Counted from the first letter of the stretch, positions 7,783-17,178 are shown. The stretch is DNA of 47,317 bases from VMCP01 sp964645755 (GCA_964645755.1 CAZYBT010000010.1:1-47317); one strand, 5' to 3'. Translations and numbers: made by a program. The notes: generated by a model from the letters alone, not told the origin.

Positions 7783-7881
7783 TACGAATTTAGTCAGTAT
7801 ATTGACTAAATTCGTATATAATTTGGTCATTTGACTGACTAAATTCATAGTTTTTTGATGAATTGACTGACGAAATTTATG
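7783..7881. repeat. Operator-like array of four TGACTAAATTC sites
   Basis: TACGAATTTAGTCA (7783-7796) and TGACTAAATTCGTA (7803-7816) form a perfect 14-bp inverted repeat with a 6-nt loop. Further direct copies are TGACTAAATTCATA (7836-7849) and TGACGAAATTTATG (7868-7881). The three direct copies are 33 and 32 bp apart, three helical turns. The array fills the gap between ltaE and the CotH-like gene. Confidence 0.8.
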
Positions 7882-7909
7882 GAATTCTTAGAATTCTTAA
7901 TATAAACAA

Positions 7910-9469
7910 ATGAAAAATTTCAAAATAACATTGCGAAAAATGCAGATCTTCATGGGTTTGATTTTTGCGTTTTTTGCAAAAAATACGCTGGCTCAAACTG
8001 CAGTTTTTCCGTCTCATGGTACCGTTTACGACGGCAAATTGCATAAAATTGAAATATTGATCGATCCAGATTCGTTGGCCGCTTTGTTGGATCCGGTGAA
8101 TCGATGGACAGACCATTGTTATCCCGCCGTATTTGTATACGACAGCAAAGACACCATTCAAAAAGTGGGGATTCGGTTGAAGGGAAATACCTCTCGAAGT
8201 GCCGAGAAAAAGGGTTTTCGGATCGATTTTGATGAATTTTTACCTTTTACGTTTCAGGGTCTCAAGAAATTCAACATCAATGGAAATCATAACGATCCTT
8301 CCATGTGCCGCGAATATTTGGCAGAATACACCATGAATCAAGGACAAATCAATTCTGTGAGGGGGAATTTGGTCATGTTTTACATCAACGGTGTGTTTTA
8401 TGGTGTAAGAAACAACTCCGAATTCATTGATAAAACCTTTGTTAAAAGTAGGTTTGGAAACAGCAACGGGAACTTATACAAATGCAATTGGCCTGCTGAT
8501 TTAACTTGGTTGGGTAGCAATCAGAAAACTTATAAAGATATTATGAATGGTACCGATAGGGCCTATCAACTTAAAACCAACGAAATCGCTGATGATTACA
8601 CCGATTTGCTTCAATTGATTAACGTCATTAATAATTCACCAAGCGATTCTTTTGATGCCAGAATTAACCGGGTTTTCAATGTTCAAGGCTATTTAAAAAC
8701 TTTGGCAATGGAAGTTTTGGTGGGACATTGGGACAACTATTTCTGCAACAAGAACAATTATTTTTTATATAAAAATACCGCAACTGGCAAGTTCGAATAC
8801 ATGCCGTATGACATGGATAATACGTTCGGGGTTCAATGGGGGTACCCGAATATCAATAACCGCGATATCCATAATTGGGGCAACAAAAATGCCAGTCCTG
8901 CACCATTGACGTACAAATTGTTTAGCATCACCAAATACAAACGTGATTTTGAATTTTATATTCGAGATTTTTTGAAAGACGCCTACCAACGAGACAGTCT
9001 TTTCAATGAGTTAGATCGTTTACAAAACATGATCTATCTCAAAATTTATTTAGATCCGTTTTATAATGGTACGTTTAAAAGCGATTATGGATACGATTTT
9101 GACGCATGGAATAGCAGCTTTATCAATGCAAATGGCGGACATGTGAGCTTTGGAATTCGGCCTTTCATTGATGATAGATCAATCTCAGCAGTGGAACAAA
9201 TGAAGTTCGTGAATGTGCAACAACTAAACAAAGCAAGTTTTGCAATTTCTCCAAATCCGACCGAAAATGCGTTGGCAATTCAATTGAATCAATCATTTGG
9301 CAACCAGATCATTAAAATAAAAATTGTAGACGAATTGGGCCGTGAAGTATTGAGCAATTTTCAAATAGCAGGCGAAAATACTACGGAAATTGATGTGTCT
9401 CGTTTATTACCCGGAATTTATGTAGTTGATGTTGAGGGACATGTCCCTCAGAAATTCATAAAACGTTAA
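7910..9469 (+). CDS. CotH-like protein with T9SS type A sorting domain
   Basis: 519 residues. A Sec signal peptide ends at about NTLAQ. The body matches the CotH kinase-like family: LIDPDSLAALL, KVGIRLKGNTSRSAEKKGF, FNINGNHNDPSMCREYLA, then the acidic metal-site segment YMPYDMDNTFGVQWG. The last 75 residues are a T9SS type A domain (SPNPTENALAIQ, LGREVLSNF, LLPGIYVVDVEG, KFIKR). CotH proteins in spore formers phosphorylate coat proteins; here the protein is exported and its target is unknown. An operator-like repeat array lies directly upstream. The codons for VEGHVPQ near the end form a perfect palindrome TGAGGGACATGTCCCTCA. Its tail overlaps the convergent gene by 14 bp. Confidence 0.9.
   Translation: MKNFKITLRKMQIFMGLIFAFFAKNTLAQTAVFPSHGTVYDGKLHKIEILIDPDSLAALLDPVNRWTDHCYPAVFVYDSKDTIQKVGIRLKGNTSRSAEKKGFRIDFDEFLPFTFQGLKKFNINGNHNDPSMCREYLAEYTMNQGQINSVRGNLVMFYINGVFYGVRNNSEFIDKTFVKSRFGNSNGNLYKCNWPADLTWLGSNQKTYKDIMNGTDRAYQLKTNEIADDYTDLLQLINVINNSPSDSFDARINRVFNVQGYLKTLAMEVLVGHWDNYFCNKNNYFLYKNTATGKFEYMPYDMDNTFGVQWGYPNINNRDIHNWGNKNASPAPLTYKLFSITKYKRDFEFYIRDFLKDAYQRDSLFNELDRLQNMIYLKIYLDPFYNGTFKSDYGYDFDAWNSSFINANGGHVSFGIRPFIDDRSISAVEQMKFVNVQQLNKASFAISPNPTENALAIQLNQSFGNQIIKIKIVDELGREVLSNFQIAGENTTEIDVSRLLPGIYVVDVEGHVPQKFIKR
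9433..9450. repeat. Perfect 18-bp palindrome TGAGGGACATGTCCCTCA
   Basis: Two inverted copies of the window's over-represented 9-mer placed head to head inside the 3' end of the CotH-like gene. Confidence 0.9.
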
Positions 9470-10484
9470 TTTTTTTAAAAAATTTCGCAGGAATATAGGG
9501 TTTAAGTTCAATTCCTTTTGGAATTGGAGCACCGACGAATTCTTCTTCAGTTGAAACTTGTCCGGGTAAAATCCAACAATTACCACTGAAATAGAAGAAG
9601 TTATTCATGTTGGAATGGGGTATCTTTTTGGAATACAAAATGGGTTGATTTGTCCCAATTACGGTATTCATGGGATAAAAATGGAATTGAGGTTTGATAG
9701 CGGTGAAGTTTTTTGAACCTTTGGATTTGTAGAGAATTCTCAGTCCAGGTTTCTGGGAAGAAATACTCACGCGAATGGTATCGGAAGTTGCAGAGTCTAC
9801 AAAGTATCCAGTTAATACTGGGTCGTTAAAACATACGTAATCGGTTTTGTTCGAAATTGCAGAATCGCGATTCACAAGCAATGGAGATTGAAATGCTTGT
9901 TTTAATTCGGCAATTTCAAGGGGGTAAATTCCTGTTAAGGCACCTCTTCCTCCTTGAACAATGGTATCGAAATCTACCAATTGATACAAAATTGCTTTGA
10001 ATTCTTTGCCTTTTTTTAAGGCATACAATTTCTCTTTGGCTGGCAAGAGTAGGGGTTTCTTTTTGAGGAACGAATATTCCAAATAATATTTTTCTGACAC
10101 TGCAAATGTCTGTTGTGTTTTTATTTCTGTGATAAAATGTTGGAACAAACTTCTGATGTAAAGGGTGTCTTGAAACGGGTTTGAAACAGCATATAGGAGA
10201 CCAAAATTTGGTTCCGAAAGTTCTATCAATTTGAGCGTTGCAGCAAATTGACCTCTCTTGAGGAACAATTTTTGACCATCAATTACCACTTCGGAAACAG
10301 GATTTTCGTGCATACAATGAAAATCGATATAAACTGGTTTCGGGGGTGATTTTTTAGGAGCCGTTACATTTTTCTGTTGTGGGTTATTTGGTTTTTTAGG
10401 TGTCTTTTTTTGAGCGTGCAATGGATTTGCTATCATCAACAAAAAGAGGCAACCGCTTAAGAAAAGACACCTAAAGATTTTCAT
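9456..10484 (-). CDS. Secreted protein of unknown function
   Basis: 342 residues with a clear Sec signal peptide (MKIFRC, hydrophobic core, ANPLHAQ). A Lys/Pro/Gln-rich linker follows (KKTPKKPNNPQQ), then a mixed domain with HENPVSEVVIDGQKLFLKRG and later RVSISSQKPGLRILYKSKG. No known family recognised. Its ATG overlaps the stop of the upstream AsmA gene by one base (TAATG), so the two are translationally coupled and probably work together in the envelope. No sorting domain is seen at the C-terminus; it ends PAKFFKKINVL. Its 3' end overlaps the CotH-like gene on the other strand by 14 bp. Confidence 0.82.
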   Translation of the reverse strand: MKIFRCLFLSGCLFLLMIANPLHAQKKTPKKPNNPQQKNVTAPKKSPPKPVYIDFHCMHENPVSEVVIDGQKLFLKRGQFAATLKLIELSEPNFGLLYAVSNPFQDTLYIRSLFQHFITEIKTQQTFAVSEKYYLEYSFLKKKPLLLPAKEKLYALKKGKEFKAILYQLVDFDTIVQGGRGALTGIYPLEIAELKQAFQSPLLVNRDSAISNKTDYVCFNDPVLTGYFVDSATSDTIRVSISSQKPGLRILYKSKGSKNFTAIKPQFHFYPMNTVIGTNQPILYSKKIPHSNMNNFFYFSGNCWILPGQVSTEEEFVGAPIPKGIELKPYIPAKFFKKINVL

Positions 10485-13297
10485 TATTTTCTGAGGGTTT
10501 TATTTCGTTCTTCTTCGGCTTTTTGAATGATCTCTGACGCACGTTTATTGGCTTCTTGCTCTAGGGCATCTGCTTTTTTATCGCCTTCTTGAACAGTTTT
10601 ATCTGCTGTAGAGTTGGCCGTATTTCTGAGAGAGTTGGCTTTTTTCTCTGCTTCTTTTTTCAGAGTTTTAACGGCTTTTTCAGCAGCAAACTTTTCAATT
10701 GGATTTTTAGCTTTTTCCATGAGTTTATCGGCCTCTGCGTTGGCTTTATTTTGAGCTTCAGATGCCAATCTTTCACCTTCTTGGCGTTCTTTATCTGCCA
10801 AACGACGTGCTTCATTTCTAATTTGATCAGCTTTTTGCTTGGCAGTTTGTCGGATCTGATCGGCTTCTTGTCTTGCTTTATCTAATAGTTTATCGGCAGC
10901 TTGATTCGCTTTGTTGATGGCATCATCTTTTACTTTGTCGAGTTTGGGTTGAATCAGACCTTTTCCAATGGATTTCCAATCGATGATGAGTTTGGGAGCA
11001 GAAACAGTTCCACCAATTTTAAAGGGAAGAACTTTTCCTTCAGCGTTGATTTTTCCTCCAAAATCTACTTTTTGATCCAAACCAACCTTTCCAATGAGGC
11101 TCATTTTGCTCCCACGCGGAAGGGTTAGTTTAATGGAATCTTTTAGTGTGAGTTCGCCATTGGCAATTGCAAAGCCGTAATCATTTGGTTGCACTTCAAT
11201 TTTTTTAGCGTCCCATTTAAAGTATTTTGCGGCTTCTCCCATCCATTGTGGCATATTGAAGATGCCCTTCATGAGGTCCAAATTACCATCAGCGAATACA
11301 GAATTTAAATCAACGCCCATTTCCTGGGTGAGGTTTGTTTTCATTCCCATTTTTAGGTTCGCCATGCCTTCAATCTCTTTTAAAATTGGAGCATATTTGT
11401 CTACCATTTCAATGTTTTCAGTGATGTTTTGAGGATTTAAATTCAGTAAAACAATGTTGCTAGCTACTTTAGGGTCACCACCTTTTTCATAGGAGTAAGA
11501 AGTTTTATTCATTTCGAAGGTGCTTCCCCAAAGGTTAGCTTTTATTGGATCGATGTTCAGCACACCATTGCTTATTGTTGCTTTGGCTACACAACCGGTT
11601 AAACTGTAGGTTTGATAGATCATTTTTCCTGCGGTTGCAGTGAAAGTAAAATCGATATTTTTCGGTAATTCAACTGCCGACATTGGCGTTGACGCCGTAT
11701 CTACTTTCGCTGTCTCTGTTGAGGCAGGAATCGCATTCATCCACTCATTTAAATCAAGTGATTTGCTTGAAACCATGAGATTTCCATGTAATGTTTCACC
11801 ATTGAATGCATATCCCAACATATTGGTAATATTTCCGTTTGCAGAAATAGTAGACTTTCCATATCCTAAATCCATTGAAGTTAGTGCCAATTCTTTAGGA
11901 CTTAAACTAACTTTTAAATTATTCAAACTCAGAGGAAGTGTAGACGGGGAAGTATAATACAGCTGATTGACGCTGAGGTTTCCTGATGCTTTTAAATCTT
12001 GCATGGAGCCAGGTACAAGTTCAGAGTAATGTCCATCAAAATTAAAATCTGCAAGAATTTCACCTTTAAGGTTTGTATTTTGCTCCAGAGGCATCAATTT
12101 GAGCCATTTTTCGAGATGCAATGCCGTTTTCAAGCTCCCTTTTGCATAAGCATTTGAAATGGGCGTGGTTAAATACAACTTGGCATCCAGAGGTTCACCG
12201 CCAAAATTCAGTTGAAATTTACTTAAATCAACAATGGTGTGGTCAGGATTACCGTCGGTATTGTTGAATTTAAAATCAACATTGATACCACTCACGCCAG
12301 CGGGGAGTGATGGATATTGGAAGGAAGCGTTTTCAACCTTCAATTCCATTTGTGTAGACGGCATTCTTAGTGAGTCCATGATACCTTTGATGCCAAATTT
12401 GATACCCATTTTACCTGATGTTTTTACGTTAGCAAAATCTTTGGTAAAACAACCTGGAACAACAGATAAAAACGCTTTAAAGTCTGATGTTGGAGCGTTG
12501 ATGGCAAAATCCATATCCATGTTGTGTTGATTCATTTGCAACCAACCTTTTGCGTTGAGTGGCAACTCATTCATTTTTACAGCAATGTCTTTGATGGCAA
12601 AACGCATTTTGTTGAGATCAACATCGATGTTCGTTTTTACGTCGAGAACCGATTTAGAAACCAAAGTAAGTCCGCCATAGCTCATGTTGAGGTTTTTAGA
12701 CCCCAATTCGGTATTCATCACAAATACATTATTGGCAAAATCACCTTGTAGCATTAAGTTCGAACCACCGGAAACCATTTCAAAACCCATACTTTGATCG
12801 TTATAAGAGATATTTCCATCTTCAATTTCAACATCTTTTAATTTAAGTGCAATGGGAGCACTTTTAGTGGTATCTTCAACTTTGGTAGTGGTATCGGGTT
12901 TGGCAATGTCGTAGTTTGCTTTTCCACTTTTTAAAACCACCACATTTAATCGAGGTTGTTTTAAATAAATTCTGCGGATGGATATTGGTTGGTTACCACC
13001 GAGCACCGATGCAATATCTATGGTCATTCTAATTTCTGGGGCAGAAAACAGGGTATCGTGTTTAAAAGAATCAACCCCAATAACTTTTAGGTTGTTGACC
13101 CCAACTGAAAGATTGGGGAAATTTCGAATCAAACTCAAGTTCAAATCATCATCGAAGCTAATTTTTGCATTCACAGATGAACTTGCACCTTCTTGTGCCA
13201 TTTTGAGGATTTTTCCTTTGAAAGCAAAAGGAAGAATGAGTAAAATTAAAAAAATTACGGCAACAGTAATGCCAATTCGCTTGAACCACTTTTTCAT
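10484..13297 (-). CDS. AsmA-family protein with a long coiled-coil tail
   Basis: 937 residues from the ATG at 13297 (MKKWFKRIGITVAV); an upstream in-frame ATG at 13351 would put 18 odd residues before the transmembrane helix and is not preferred. Residues 1-30 hold an N-terminal membrane anchor. The AsmA/TamB-like body follows: FDDDLNLSLIRNFPNLSVGV, SIRRIYLKQPRLNVVV, then an AsmA_2-like segment to about residue 770. Such proteins are thought to bridge the periplasm and move phospholipid toward the outer membrane. The last 150 residues are Ala/Lys/Glu/Asp-rich heptads (ADQIRQTAKQKADQIRNEA) predicted to form a long coiled coil, which is not part of the usual AsmA architecture. First gene of a coupled pair with the secreted protein. 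Confidence 0.9.
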   Translation of the reverse strand: MKKWFKRIGITVAVIFLILLILPFAFKGKILKMAQEGASSSVNAKISFDDDLNLSLIRNFPNLSVGVNNLKVIGVDSFKHDTLFSAPEIRMTIDIASVLGGNQPISIRRIYLKQPRLNVVVLKSGKANYDIAKPDTTTKVEDTTKSAPIALKLKDVEIEDGNISYNDQSMGFEMVSGGSNLMLQGDFANNVFVMNTELGSKNLNMSYGGLTLVSKSVLDVKTNIDVDLNKMRFAIKDIAVKMNELPLNAKGWLQMNQHNMDMDFAINAPTSDFKAFLSVVPGCFTKDFANVKTSGKMGIKFGIKGIMDSLRMPSTQMELKVENASFQYPSLPAGVSGINVDFKFNNTDGNPDHTIVDLSKFQLNFGGEPLDAKLYLTTPISNAYAKGSLKTALHLEKWLKLMPLEQNTNLKGEILADFNFDGHYSELVPGSMQDLKASGNLSVNQLYYTSPSTLPLSLNNLKVSLSPKELALTSMDLGYGKSTISANGNITNMLGYAFNGETLHGNLMVSSKSLDLNEWMNAIPASTETAKVDTASTPMSAVELPKNIDFTFTATAGKMIYQTYSLTGCVAKATISNGVLNIDPIKANLWGSTFEMNKTSYSYEKGGDPKVASNIVLLNLNPQNITENIEMVDKYAPILKEIEGMANLKMGMKTNLTQEMGVDLNSVFADGNLDLMKGIFNMPQWMGEAAKYFKWDAKKIEVQPNDYGFAIANGELTLKDSIKLTLPRGSKMSLIGKVGLDQKVDFGGKINAEGKVLPFKIGGTVSAPKLIIDWKSIGKGLIQPKLDKVKDDAINKANQAADKLLDKARQEADQIRQTAKQKADQIRNEARRLADKERQEGERLASEAQNKANAEADKLMEKAKNPIEKFAAEKAVKTLKKEAEKKANSLRNTANSTADKTVQEGDKKADALEQEANKRASEIIQKAEEERNKTLRK

Positions 13298-13378
13298 GTT
13301 AGAAATTTCTATTACGAAGATAATGAAATTTCTGCAAGGTGGTTCAAGCAAATGACCAAGTATTCTTTAAATTGAATG

Positions 13379-14575
13379 TTACATTTTCCCCTGAAGAATT
13401 CTTGTCCAGTATAAGAATGGCAAAATGTACTTTTTTAATAAATACATTGAATAACGCTCTTTACTTTGATCGAAAGGAAAGGTTTCAACTGGAGTGTTGG
13501 TATAATCAAATTCAGCCAGTACCAATTTTCCGTATCCGGTTAATACCGGGCAACTTGTGTAGCCATTGTAAGAAGCGGTGATTGGTTGATTGCGCATATA
13601 TGCCAAAAGATTATCGACTAAAACTGGGGCTTGTTTTCTGATGGCTGCTCCTGTTTTTGAAGTTGGAAGGCTAGAAGCATCTCCCAATGAAAAAATATTT
13701 CTAAATGTGAGGTGCTGTAAGGTATTTTTGTCAACATCTACCCACCCGGCTGCATTTGCAATGGAAGAATTTCTCACAAAATCTGGTGCACTTTGTGGCG
13801 GTGTAACATGGATAAAATCAAAATCAACCCATGTTTCGGCGTCTTTGTTATCGGGTCCTAAACCAATAAATTTTGCTTTTTTGTTGGGTCCATCAATTTC
13901 AACCAATTTTTGGTGAAAATGTGGGGCGATGCCATATCTATTGAAAACCTTTTTGAATGTATTTTCATATTTTTCAACGGCAAATATGCGCGTGCCTCCG
14001 CTCCAAAATTGCACATTACTTTTGTCTAGCACCTTATTTTTTCGTAAAAAGTCTGACGCCATAAACATAATTTTCATTGGAGCTCCGCCGCATTTAATTG
14101 GAGTATTGGGCGTGTGAAAAATGGCATTACCACCTTTGAAATTCTTTAAACATTCAAATGTGTAAGGTGCTGTTTCAAAACTATAATTGCTTGTTACATT
14201 GTTTTTTCCTAAGGTATCTTTTAGCCCTTTGATTTCATCCCAATTGAGTTGAATACCTGGTGCCACGATGAGGTAATCATAGGTTAAAATTTTGCCAGAT
14301 TTTAGCGTCAATTGGTTTTTTTCTGGAGATAATTCAACCACAGAATCTTTGATCCAATTCACATTTTTTGGCATAAAATCTTTCTCTAATTTTACGGTGT
14401 CTGAAATGTTAAAATCACCCGCACCAACCAATGTCCATGCTGGTTGATAGTAATGTTTTTCAGAAGGTTCAATGATCGATATTTTGAGAGAATTGTCTTT
14501 TAACAATAATTTTGAGGCAGCAGAAATTCCTGCATTTCCGCCTCCAATAATGAGAATTTGATGATAGTTTTCCAT
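13379..14575 (-). CDS. Sulfide:quinone oxidoreductase, type II-like
   Basis: 398-residue FAD enzyme that oxidises sulfide and passes electrons to the quinone pool. Seen: dinucleotide motif IIGGGNAG (residues 9-16), a second FAD segment IFSLGDASSLP (about 295-303), and the two redox cysteines of the SQR family in their typical contexts, Cys162 in TPIKCGGAP and Cys342 in GYTSCPVLTGYG. Both contexts resemble mitochondrial-type (type II) SQR more than the cyanobacterial type. The C-terminus ends in an amphipathic stretch (LLKKYILPFLYW) suited to membrane contact. Role could be sulfide detoxification. The gap to the AsmA gene is 81 bp; whether they share a transcript is unclear. Confidence 0.9.
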   Translation of the reverse strand: MENYHQILIIGGGNAGISAASKLLLKDNSLKISIIEPSEKHYYQPAWTLVGAGDFNISDTVKLEKDFMPKNVNWIKDSVVELSPEKNQLTLKSGKILTYDYLIVAPGIQLNWDEIKGLKDTLGKNNVTSNYSFETAPYTFECLKNFKGGNAIFHTPNTPIKCGGAPMKIMFMASDFLRKNKVLDKSNVQFWSGGTRIFAVEKYENTFKKVFNRYGIAPHFHQKLVEIDGPNKKAKFIGLGPDNKDAETWVDFDFIHVTPPQSAPDFVRNSSIANAAGWVDVDKNTLQHLTFRNIFSLGDASSLPTSKTGAAIRKQAPVLVDNLLAYMRNQPITASYNGYTSCPVLTGYGKLVLAEFDYTNTPVETFPFDQSKERYSMYLLKKYILPFLYWTRILQGKM

Positions 14576-14645
14576 GGGGTAGTGGCTGATTGAAATGTAA
14601 TTTTAATTGATTTTTCGTAAATTGTCTGTGATCATTGTCACACAC

Positions 14646-15698
14646 TTAATTTTCTTTGAGGTAATTTTGAATTCTGAGTTCCAAATTTTGCCGGATATCC
14701 ATGTAGTAAAAGTTGAAGTCGGCAATGTGATAGTTTGGATTGGTATAGAAAATACTACCTTTAAATTTGGGTTTGGTCACCCATAAAATTCCGCCATGAA
14801 CTTGCGCATCGCATCTTTCTTTTAAGACCTTTTTGAAAGGAATGAGCACAGCCCCTTGATTCAAAGTTTTTTGTGCATATTCTTCATCGTATTTCCAGGT
14901 TAATGGATTGACGCACATTGCTCTTTCAAGAGCCATATGATAATTTTGAGGGACAAAATTTCTTTCATAACTGCTCCAACTCACCCAACAATGAGATTGA
15001 TTGGGAGTTTTACAAAAATCGATTGTTGGAAGTGAATCTTTTGGAACCGGCATTCCCACCAAATAGGCAATCACCAATTTATGTTTCAAACTATCTTGAA
15101 AATAATCTTGTAGAATTCTATGTGCATGAATTGTTCCTTGACTATGTGCGGCAATTACAATTGGCCTCCCATTGTTGTAATGTTTGAGGTAATATTCGAA
15201 GGCGTTTTTAACATCTGTGTAAGCATAGTCTAATGATTTCCATTTGTCATCCAAGTTGGTGGTTCTAAAGCAGTAAAAATGGGCTTGTCGGTATCTGGGA
15301 GCATAGACTTTACAATGTCCATTGAAAATACTTGCTTGGTATTGAAGAGGACTTTCATCGGTTTGTTGATTTAACTCTTGATCATTTACATCAGCATTCC
15401 ATGCATAAACTCCAGGAGGTTTGTTACGGAAAGTAGTTGGATGTATGTAAAAAACATCAACTTTGGCATTTTTTTGATTTTCTAAAACCCCTTCAGGAGT
15501 TTTATCGGCGGGGTCATTTTTTGTTGGCAAAGAGGCCCAATTTTCGTCTTTGGAATAATCCGTCAAAGGTGGTTTAGGGCATTCGTCAAATCTTTGGGGG
15601 ATAGGGTAGACCCTCTGAGCAGATAGCGGTATTTGTCCCTCAAAAATAAAAAGGATCAAAAGAATATAACCGAGAAATGAATGAATTTTATTTTTCAA
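14646..15698 (-). CDS. DUF3089 alpha/beta-hydrolase, secreted
   Basis: 350 residues. A signal peptide ends at IPLSAQ. DUF3089 features: VDVFYIHPTTF, VYAPRYRQAHFYCF, AFEYYLKHYNNGRPIVIAAHSQGT with nucleophile Ser186 in a HSQG elbow, and a downstream His in QVHGGILW. The family is a lipase- or esterase-like fold; the substrate is not known. The gene begins 15 bp after the HtrA stop on the same strand, so they likely form an operon. Two copies of TGAGGGACA/TGTCCCTCA lie within it (14947-14955, 15634-15642), encoding different residues in each place. Confidence 0.88.
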   Translation of the reverse strand: MKNKIHSFLGYILLILFIFEGQIPLSAQRVYPIPQRFDECPKPPLTDYSKDENWASLPTKNDPADKTPEGVLENQKNAKVDVFYIHPTTFRNKPPGVYAWNADVNDQELNQQTDESPLQYQASIFNGHCKVYAPRYRQAHFYCFRTTNLDDKWKSLDYAYTDVKNAFEYYLKHYNNGRPIVIAAHSQGTIHAHRILQDYFQDSLKHKLVIAYLVGMPVPKDSLPTIDFCKTPNQSHCWVSWSSYERNFVPQNYHMALERAMCVNPLTWKYDEEYAQKTLNQGAVLIPFKKVLKERCDAQVHGGILWVTKPKFKGSIFYTNPNYHIADFNFYYMDIRQNLELRIQNYLKEN

Positions 15699-15713
15699 AG
15701 TATTGGTAATGAA

Positions 15714-17147
15714 TCAATAGCGGTAAAAAGAGTAGCTACGAGCGCTGCCATTTGGATCTTTTCCTTCAATTTCAATTCTACCACTACCACCCTCCATGGC
15801 TGCAATCAGATCTTCAGCTTCTGAGTAAGTTTTTCCATTGAAACGGGTAATGATGAAACCATTTGGCAATCCCATTTGTGAAATAAATTGCCCTCTTTGA
15901 ATGTTCAAAATCCGAATTCCAGAGGTGATTTTATATTTTTCACAGTCGGTTTTGGACAATGGTTGAAAATCGGCCCCCAAGTATTTACTGTTTACAGCAC
16001 CTTTCATGATGAGGGATTGATTTTCTTTTTTATCGATAAGGTTTACAGTGAATTGCATTTCTTTTCCACTCCTTAAAACAGTTAAAGTGATGGATTTCCC
16101 AGGACGCTGGTAGGCCATAAATTCGTCATAACTAGAGCGTCCGTTGATTAAAGTATTGCCTATTTTCACAATCACATCATTTGGTTTCAGACCCGCTTTG
16201 GCAGCAGGCCCGTCGCTTAAAATTTCTTTGATTTTGATTGCTTCGTTTTTGAGGGATAAGGATTCGCTTTCTACAGATGTGAGCTCAACAACATCCATTC
16301 CAGAAAATGCACGTAAAACCTCACCTTTTTCAATAAAGTCTTGAACAATTTTTTGCACAATATTGCTTGGAATTGCAAATCCATATCCAGTGTAACTTCC
16401 TGTATTACTTTGAATAGCAGTGTTAATTCCAACCAATCTGCCTTTTAAATCAACCAAAGCACCACCGCTATTTCCAGGATTGATTGCGGCATCAGTTTGT
16501 ATAAAGCTCTCAATTGGAAATTGATTTTTCACGATGTTGATATTTCTACCTTTGGCACTCACAATTCCAGCCGTTACCGTACTATTGAGGTTGAATGGAT
16601 TTCCAACAGCAAGCACCCATTCTCCAACTTTTACTTCATCGGAATTTGCGAATACCACTGCTGGTAAATTCTTTTCTTCAATTTTAATCAGCGCAAGGTC
16701 TGAACTAGGATCTGTTCCAATCACTTTTGCTACATATTCCTTTTTGCTGTTATTCAATACTACTGTAATTTTTTCACCACCTTGAATTACATGATTATTG
16801 GTCACAATGTAACCATCGGAATTCACAATTACACCACTTCCTGTAGATGTTGCCTGGCCACGACTTCCAAATGGATCGAAATCCCAAAAAAGTCCCCCAA
16901 AAGGACTTTCATATTGAACAGTACTCAGTGTTTTGATAAAAACAACGGTTGGGGTAGAGGTGGCTGAAGCTTCTTCAAATCCCGCCAAATTCATTCCGTT
17001 CGAAGCCAACCGTGCGGGAGTTTCGTTTCCTGCTACTTTTAAAAAAGCGACATCTGATTGACCAATTTTGTTAAAGATCCAAGATCCAACAAAGCCCGAT
17101 AAAACTGACACCATTACAACGGCAATCCAAGAGACATTCTTTTTCAT
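15714..17147 (-). CDS. degP: HtrA/DegP-type periplasmic serine protease
   Basis: 477 residues. Degrades or refolds damaged envelope proteins. An N-terminal membrane segment (WIAVVMVSVLSGFVGSWIF) acts as signal or anchor. The S1C catalytic triad is complete: His119 in TNNHVI, Asp150 in SSDLALIKI, Ser227 in NPGNSGGAL. Two PDZ domains follow: one near residues 285-360 (GPAAKAGLKPNDVIVKIG) and a second at the end (IRILNIQRGQFISQMG, GSGRIEIEG). Length fits DegP/DegQ. A TAAATTTG promoter element lies at 17171-17178. Likely an operon with the DUF3089 hydrolase. Confidence 0.95.
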   Translation of the reverse strand: MKKNVSWIAVVMVSVLSGFVGSWIFNKIGQSDVAFLKVAGNETPARLASNGMNLAGFEEASATSTPTVVFIKTLSTVQYESPFGGLFWDFDPFGSRGQATSTGSGVIVNSDGYIVTNNHVIQGGEKITVVLNNSKKEYVAKVIGTDPSSDLALIKIEEKNLPAVVFANSDEVKVGEWVLAVGNPFNLNSTVTAGIVSAKGRNINIVKNQFPIESFIQTDAAINPGNSGGALVDLKGRLVGINTAIQSNTGSYTGYGFAIPSNIVQKIVQDFIEKGEVLRAFSGMDVVELTSVESESLSLKNEAIKIKEILSDGPAAKAGLKPNDVIVKIGNTLINGRSSYDEFMAYQRPGKSITLTVLRSGKEMQFTVNLIDKKENQSLIMKGAVNSKYLGADFQPLSKTDCEKYKITSGIRILNIQRGQFISQMGLPNGFIITRFNGKTYSEAEDLIAAMEGGSGRIEIEGKDPNGSARSYSFYRY

Positions 17148-17170
17148 ATCAACAATATACTAAAATCATA

Positions 17171-17178
17171 CAAATTTA
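17171..17178 (-). promoter_or_regulatory. -7 promoter element TAAATTTG for htrA
   Basis: Exact TAnnTTTG on the minus strand, 23 bp before the start codon. No -33 TTTG at the right distance. Confidence 0.45.

Noticed and set aside
10589..11128. Plus-strand frames rich in Phe and Cys opposite the AsmA gene
   Set aside because: Mirror image of the Ala/Lys/Glu coiled-coil codons on the true strand; no start context or conservation signal.
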